Assembly: GCA_008973525.1 (NCBI GenBank) | Contig: WACJ01000529.1 | Location: forward strand, 1,426,001-1,490,000 | Origin: Stenopsyche tienmushanensis | Taxonomy: Eukaryota; Arthropoda; Insecta; Trichoptera; Stenopsychidae | Direction of reading: 5' to 3' | Length of the DNA: 64,000 nucleotides | Part shown: positions 61,291 through 64,000 of the stretch, one piece after another | Layout: each line of letters starts with the position of its first letter | Position numbering within the stretch: position 1 is the stretch's first letter | Program-made: the position numbers and the translations under genes | The notes under the pieces: model-generated | Told to the model about the DNA's origin: nothing | Databases searched by the model: none | What the model saw: the letters and a program-made list of their open reading frames with translations, nothing else

Positions 61291-64000
61291 CACTTGCTGA
61301 CCTCCTTCGACGTTTGATTCATGGCGTCCCTACCTGTGATTTGGGATCACACCGCCTTCATCGCTTTATCTCACAAACTTTAAAACTCAACTTCGCAATT
61401 TGTTATTTGTTCTTCGGCTTGAGCGTATTTTATCCGCTTGTTACTTCCTTTATTTGTCGAAGACTTATCGCCAGTTTTATGGAACCGTTCGCCATTCTTC
61501 TCCGATTTTTCTGTTCGCATTTTCTTCTTCGAGCAATAAAAACGTTCTAGCAATACGGACATGTGCACAATACAACAAAACAAATGTTTTTGAGCTTATT
61601 GAAGCGACAACAACTTATTTATGCTTGAAATTGATATATTATAAATTAATAATTTAGCAATTACGGGACTACCAGGTACGGTATATTGCTCAAATAATAT
61701 TTTTAATAAGCCTAATATAAAATATGTATACAATAAATAGCCTAAGTGCATGCATGTGCAAGTTTTTTTTATGTTTTTCATGTCCCCGTGGGTAACGTTC
61801 TGAATGTAAGTCCAAAACTTTGTAATGCGAGTATTGATATACATCGTCTTCTTACTTCTTACTATATGTATTTGTTTAAAATATTGATGTGAATTATGCA
61901 CTCACAAGTGGCGTTGCATGGATCCATACTTTTATATTTTTATATCCGGAAAATTAGTCTAAACTTAGATTGATATGATCGAATGTAAATTCGATCATTT
62001 AAATCCACTAATACAATAAAAACATCATCCACTGTTTGAATTTAAGCTCGATCTAAGTAATAAGATTCAAATCAATATAAAGATTATTTTTTTAATGTAT
62101 TAAGTATTTTTACAGATAATATAAGATCTTTAACAAACGAAGAAGTTAAGATATAGAGTTAATATTGTTGAATAATGTGGTTAGAGATCAAATTTAGGAC
62201 GTAAATCACTTTATTTATGAGATAAATCAAATTTCCTAAGTAAATCTACAAATATACATAGATTACTTAAGAATTGCTTTGGATAGTTTTGAAAATTGTC
62301 TACATAACCATATTTATATCTTTTTTTATTTTGTACTTTATTCTATTATTTCTATTTCTTTTTATCGATTGTGATTTTTTGCCCATCCATATAATCAATG
62401 CAAATCAATGTATTTTATTATATTTCAATCTAAATTTACGTGTGTATTTAGATAAACCTTTGATTTAAGCATGAACTTACAGTCTTGCTCTAAAATGCAT
62501 GCTACTTGAATTAAAATAAAAGGTAAAACCAATCTTGAGATTGAATTGCTTAAGTTAGATATACCATTCGCTGTTTTTATACCCTAGTCTATGTTTGAGT
62601 TGGAATTTTTCAGTTCACCCGAGTTTCGCATTTTTTCTAATGCTGATGAATTATTTGTATGATCACAAAGTAATAAATTGTTAAGCAGGTCAACAGTGTT
62701 TAATATAATTGACAAATTGCGGTCAATTTTTCGCGTCAGTTGCTCGAGACAGTTCAACTTAATTTTATCCCGGGGAAACTGGGCCTTGAAACGTTGTTTT
62801 CGGGGGTCTTTTAATTTCTTCGCAGAAAATATGAAAATAAAGCATGCGTAGGTTCCGCGTGGCACTTTTGTATAGGATTTTAAGATTTATGGTCAATATT
62901 TTTCCGAACCCTTTAGGCGAAATGAAAATCCCATGGTGAAAGGCCGTCGTGCGGTACATTTTTGAGGTTCAAAAGTTTTCATCCAAGTTTAAGCATAAAT
63001 CATCCGGCTATGAGTTTGCATAAACACGTAAACACCTCGTTGCCAGGCTTCTCTCCGGAGACAACGGCTTATTCACGCCCCAAACTGCGAAATTGAAGCT
63101 TCGCACTCAATAAACTCCCTCTAAAATGTGATTCAATACGTTCAAGAATCTCGTAATTCGGATTCTGAACGTTCTTGCCAACTTCGATGAGCTACAACAC
63201 GTTTTTTCTCCAATTCCGCAACCATGCTATAAGGCCAATTGTGCATCTAAGTCTGCTTAACACATCAAGGTCTTTACGTGAGTTTCGAAGAACGTTCAAA
63301 CTAATATTTCCTTTGAAAAAATAGATATAATTGATCAGAAAATAAATTGCAATTAAAATTTCTGATTATCTTAAAAAAATGTATTATGGATACATGATCA
63401 TCTACTCTTGATCTCATCAAAAATAATCATGATTTGTCCTTAAGGGGCAATGCCTCAACTATGGATTATGTATGGCCTTTCATTTCAACAGATATGAGCT
63501 CAATTACCAAAGAAATCATTTTTTGTTTCTATGTAATTTTGTAAATCTTTATATTATACTGTAAAATGATTCAAATCAATCTCTCAGATGAATTGTTTGT
63601 GACGCAATAACCATAAATTAGTATTAACAAAATCACCAATTTTTCATATAAATTTTATTGTTAAAATATATATTAAATCGTATAATGAATTGCGAAAATT
63701 TTATAAAACATCTTACACATACCATATTTAAATTATAATTATGGAGAACTGTGTATTGCACTATGCATATTCTACAAAGTTGTTCTCTCGTGCTTATTTA
63801 TGAAAATTTGCAGCTCCAGTGCATTTAACGTGTATTTTAAATTCTGAAAAACATAAACATATTGAAACTCTGTCAAACGAAAAAATATTATAATGAAGGC
63901 ATTGAAGAAATCATAATCTTTTGAAACTAAATTCGTTCAATAGAAAGAATGAGTTAAAGCTTCTCAACATCATTATTTATAATATAGAAATTTAAAGGTG
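61291..64000. other. AT-rich non-coding stretch, nothing recognised
   Basis: Patches at 61300-61560 and 62690-63300 are less AT-rich and give short frames on both strands, none with a recognisable domain. No transposon similarity was seen. Confidence 0.5.

Overview
The window is AT-rich, gene-poor eukaryotic DNA, most likely from an insect. It has no long open frame and no bacterial gene layout. It does have short spliced exons with GT/AG introns of about 100 bp, and scraps of transposon families common in insects: mariner, Tigger/pogo, hAT, piggyBac, an IS630/DDE_3-like family and jockey-type LINEs. The order cannot be fixed from the sequence. No rRNA, CRISPR array, operon or convincing tRNA gene was seen.

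The only credible host genes lie at 30.5-35.6 kb on the minus strand. Two near-identical two-exon genes (30810-31133 and 34847-35167) each encode a 74-residue precursor: a signal peptide, an acidic stretch, a Thr/Ser-rich N-glycosylatable stretch and a hydrophobic C-terminal segment. Each sits in a duplicated unit of about 1.03 kb carrying its own TATA box. All nine nucleotide differences between the two coding sequences change amino acids, while introns and flanks differ freely, which points to diversifying selection. Between the copies lie two exons of a trypsin-like serine protease (34323-34529 and 33575-33757). Its active-site motif reads GGSGGPL instead of GDSGGPL and it looks decayed or non-catalytic. 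The family of the secreted peptide is not recognised. A small diversifying secreted peptide is typical of salivary, venom, immune or reproductive proteins, but which of these applies is inference.

The rest is a graveyard of mobile elements. 0-20 kb: a 3' piece of an IS630-like transposase (2165-2650), mariner remnants (4985-5215, 9420-10365, 19255-19750) and a repeat ending in (ATG)n (18400-18975). 20-30 kb: a rearranged second copy of the IS630-like piece (20570-20960), a tRNA-like SINE head (about 21895-22010), a 585-bp foldback/MITE (22609-23193), a second (ATG)n repeat (23340-23785), a DDE fragment (24945-25180), a long ZBED5-like hAT fragment (28560-29310) and a jockey reverse transcriptase (29890-30500). 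32-48 kb: a mariner (32500-33045), jockey ORF1 (35655-35955), a Tigger N-terminus (37330-37620), a third (ATG)n repeat (38255-38650), an 854-bp internally deleted mariner with both ends and a TA duplication (39950-40803), another mariner (46990-47510) and a Tigger 3' half with its terminus (47549-48410). 51-57 kb: two TTAA-flanked piggyBac-like elements in opposite orientation (51449-52133 and 56366-57136) bracket about 4.2 kb of unrecognised DNA. 57-64 kb: nothing recognised except a possible SINE head near 61.2 kb.

The peptide/protease cluster is the biologically interesting part. Both duplicated peptide units end at the same short mariner-derived sequence, and a third, longer mariner copy lies between them, so transposon homology may have driven the duplication.
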